64,000 bases of DNA from Nitzschia sp. pyKryTriq1 (Eukaryota; Bacillariophyta; Bacillariophyceae; Bacillariales; Bacillariaceae), in the NCBI GenBank assembly GCA_956465555.1, contig OY101116.1:434001-498000 (forward strand), in the 5' to 3' direction. The notes beneath the pieces are model-generated. The model had not been told where the DNA came from. It did no database searches and worked only from the letters and a program-made list of their open reading frames with translations. Positions 61,671 through 64,000 of this stretch are shown piece by piece. The stretch's first letter is position 1, and the number at the start of each line of letters is the position of its first letter. The translations under genes were made by a program, and so were the position numbers.

Positions 61671-62629
61671 TTTCGTGGAAACTAGACAGGCCGGTTGAGA
61701 CTCGCTTTGCAAGCATACTATTTGATGCTGTGCGGTAGTGTGAAAGGCAATACTGGATACAACCGTGGTGGTGTGTTGAGTGATCGATGGTGGATGGAGG
61801 ATTTTCAATTCTTTTTGTCTCGTGCGTGCCCATTCGTAATCGTCCAGTATGTACCGGTACTGTACTGGTACTGTACTTGTACAACACCGGTATTCATCTA
61901 CCGGTATCTTCGTCATTATTTTTTGCGATTTCATCATTCGTTAATGATGACAGACGACGTACGCCAGACAGATAAAAAGATCTGGAAAAATCGAAAATGT
62001 GCCCTCTTGGCTGTTGCGTGGCGGTGCGCGCGAAAATACAAAAGGATTGGATGCGGTGGTGCTCTGTATGTACGTTTCATACCGTACTGTACCTACAGTA
62101 GTAATGCCGGCCGGCCCGCTCGCTCCTTCGGCAGTTGACATTATTGATACACTCGTAGACTTCGACTACCGGTATGTACTGGTACAAGTACAGTACTGTA
62201 AAAGTACCGGTATCAGGTACAGTACAAGTACCTTACCGGTACCTGGTCTACAGTACTGGGTACCAGGCACTGTACAAGTACTGCTACTGTAACGGTACCA
62301 TCGTGGGTGGCCGTGCGTGGAATGAAGCAGGCGAAGGGTGGTATACGTACAAACCGACAGACTGAGACGACTTGCGCAGGCTTTTACGGCCGAAAATTCT
62401 ACCACACATCCGGGTGTTCTCGCGGTCCTTCGCCTCTCACCTCTCACCACCGACGCGACGACCGCTCGCCTGTTGGCGGATTTTCTTCTGTTTCTGCGGC
62501 AGAACAACGACACGTTGGCCGCAGAGAAAAGATCGTCTTTCGCCCAGTATTTACATGAAGCGACGAACCTTGTTCGATTGAGACTTTACTTCTATTGTTC
62601 ATCAATTGTACAAGTTGTAGGCGTCGACA
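61671..62629. other. Spacer between divergent CDK11 and GOGAT genes, GTAC-rich
   Basis: Contains GTACCGGTACTGTACTGGTACTGTACTTGTAC at about 61852-61883 and the cluster 62176-62298. An ORF at 62338-62808 starts at GTG and overlaps the GOGAT start in another frame, so it is not supported. Confidence 0.45.
62176..62298. repeat. GTAC palindrome cluster, 14 copies in 123 bp
   Basis: Counted directly: 14 GTAC tetramers, many embedded in TACCGGTA, GTACAAGTAC or CAGTACTG. By chance about 0.5 would be expected at equal base use. It lies 330-450 bp upstream of the GOGAT ATG. Confidence 0.85.
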
Positions 62630-64000
62630 ATGATTTCGTCTTCATCGAGAACAACTGTAGCCAAGCAGGTGCTGCGACCAAATCGAAATGTGGTCGGCAG
62701 ACGCACCAACAGTACTCTGCTACGGGGCAACCGTCGGCTGAACCGGGCGATGGCTGCCGCCGCCAAGCAGTCGAGCTGGCGGGTGCCTTCTGTCGAGTAT
62801 TCGACTGAACAGATCTTGAAGCTCAGGGGAGCTACGGTCGATCCACAGGCCAAGCTTTTGTACGATGCCAACAATGAAAAGGACAGTTGTGGTGTCGGTC
62901 TCATCGCGAACCTCAAATCGATTCCTTCTCGGCGCGTTGTGGACGTTGCCGACGAAATGTTGGTGCGAATGGCCCATCGTGGAGGTGTGGGGTGCGACCC
63001 TTGCTCTGGTGATGGTGCTGGTAAGTTGTTTCAAGATTGATTGATTCTTATGAGTATGCCCGTTGCTGGATCCGTCTCAACGATCTCCCCACCTACACGT
63101 CTTGTGTTCCTTCGCTTCGCCTTCGCCTCTCAGGCATGTTGTTTGGAATGCCTGATAGCTTCATGCGACTCAAGGCAAAAGAAACCTTTGGCGTCGACCT
63201 TCCTCCTTCTGGAAAATATGCCGTTGCCAACGTGTTCTTCCCTCCTGGGAGTGATAGTAAGCCAATTATGGGCGACTGCAAAGCCATCATGGAACGCTTG
63301 ACTCACGAGCGCGGCCTTGAGCTCATCGGCTGGAGACCAGTCCCCGTGGATAATTCGATGCTCGGAAAGGAGCCGCTAGATTCGGAACCCATCACCCAGC
63401 AAATCTTTATTGGTATGGGAGGAAAAAGCTATTCTCAAAAGGAATTTGAGCAAGATCTTTTGCTGGTCCGCAAAATGTCCGAGGACGAAGCGGCGGACAT
63501 GTTGGGTCCTGAATCCGGATTCTACATTAACTCGCTTTGCAGCACTCACATCACCTACAAGGGTCAACTCACGCCGGAGCAGGTGTCTGAGTACTACAAG
63601 GATTTGAAGGATCCCGACTTCGTCTCCCACTTGGCGCTCGTTCACTCGCGTTTCTCGACCAACACTTTTCCCTCGTGGGAACGTGCTCAACCCATCCGCA
63701 TGATGTGCCACAACGGTGAAATCAACACCCTTCGTGGAAACAAGAATTGGATGTACAGTCGGGGAGGTATCATGGAGTCGCCCATCTTCGGGGACGATAC
63801 CAGCCACTTGTTGCCCGCCACGTCCGACAACATGTCTGACTCTGGTAACTTCGACTCCGTGCTAGAGCTCATGACCAAGGCAGGAGCCGGCCGTTCTCTT
63901 CCAGAGGCGGTCATGATGATGATCCCAGAGGCTTGGCAAGACAACCACAACTTGACCGATACCAAGAAGGCCTTCTATGAATACAATTCTTGCGTCATGG
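62630..64000 (+). CDS. GLT1: NADH-dependent glutamate synthase, mitochondrial, 5' part (cut by window end)
   Basis: Glutamate synthase (GOGAT) transfers the glutamine amide to 2-oxoglutarate. Two exons are seen: 62630-63020 and 63134 to the window end, with a GTAAGT donor and CAG acceptor restoring GDGAG-MLFGMP. The N-terminus is Arg/Ser-rich and acid-poor (about 55 residues), a mitochondrial presequence. Processing should expose the N-terminal-nucleophile Cys of KDSCGVGLIAN (about residue 87), the glutaminase active site. Further class II amidotransferase blocks are MAHRGGVGCDPCSGDGAG, LALVHSRFSTNTFPSWERA, MCHNGEINTLRGN and MMMIPEAW. The synthase and FMN/Fe-S parts lie beyond 64000. I call the NADH type from the presequence and diatom precedent; the ferredoxin type is the alternative. 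Confidence 0.9.

Noticed and set aside
61671-61937. N-terminal extension of CDK11
   Set aside because: The added residues come from GTAC-rich spacer and do not resemble the family; the ATG at 61670 fits the CDK11 start.
62338-62808. 156-codon frame overlapping the GOGAT start
   Set aside because: It begins at GTG with no in-frame ATG, lies in a different frame from GOGAT and shows no family features.

Overview
The window is nuclear DNA of a photosynthetic stramenopile, almost certainly a diatom. The support is fourfold. Genes are compact, with short spliceosomal introns of about 75-160 bp (GT-AG, one GC-AG). Several proteins begin with a signal peptide whose cleavage site precedes F, W or Y, as in secondary-plastid import. 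There is a lumenal PsbP-like protein with a twin-arginine signal. One protein carries the stramenopile-type DUF6824 motif. Genes sit on both strands, roughly one per 2 kb, with no operons, rRNA, CRISPR or recognisable transposon. I could not fix the species.

Layout. 1-13 kb: U2 snRNP A' (partial), F-actin capping protein alpha, a mitochondrial IMP1-type signal peptidase, an unrecognised ORF, TAF5 of TFIID, a plastid-type methyltransferase with two OB-like domains, and MAT1 of TFIIH/CAK. 13-25 kb: an F-box/ankyrin gene interrupted by a +1 slip in a G8 run, a type II membrane glycosyltransferase-like protein (three exons, one GC-AG intron), a membrane nucleotide cyclase fused to a cyclic-nucleotide phosphodiesterase, and a DDX27/Drs1 helicase. 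25-37 kb: a small membrane protein, a Cys-rich protein, a DUF6824 protein, cyclophilin PPIL3, D-lactate dehydrogenase, a lumenal PsbP-like protein and an RWD/DUF1115 protein. 37-48 kb: a WH2 actin-binding protein, an unrecognised acidic protein with an internal repeat, an NDR-family kinase, and an RluA pseudouridine synthase fused to a PHPT1/Janus-like phosphohistidine phosphatase domain. 48-64 kb: an MCTP-like C2 membrane protein, an ABC transporter, a dienelactone hydrolase, a C4H2-motif protein, CDK11 and the 5' part of mitochondrial NADH-glutamate synthase (cut by the window end).

Functional links are loose. Transcription and RNA processing are represented by TAF5, MAT1, CDK11, U2A' and DDX27. 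Cyclic-nucleotide signalling (cyclase-PDE) may connect to a CRE-like pair of sites upstream of the PsbP-like gene. Actin control is represented by CAPZA and the WH2 protein.

The strongest points for follow-up are the RluA-PHPT1 fusion, the cyclase-PDE receptor with mixed substrate-specificity residues, an NDR kinase lacking the usual hydrophobic-motif phospho-threonine, and dense GTAC-centred palindromes that fill many spacers (14 GTAC in 123 bp at 62176-62298).
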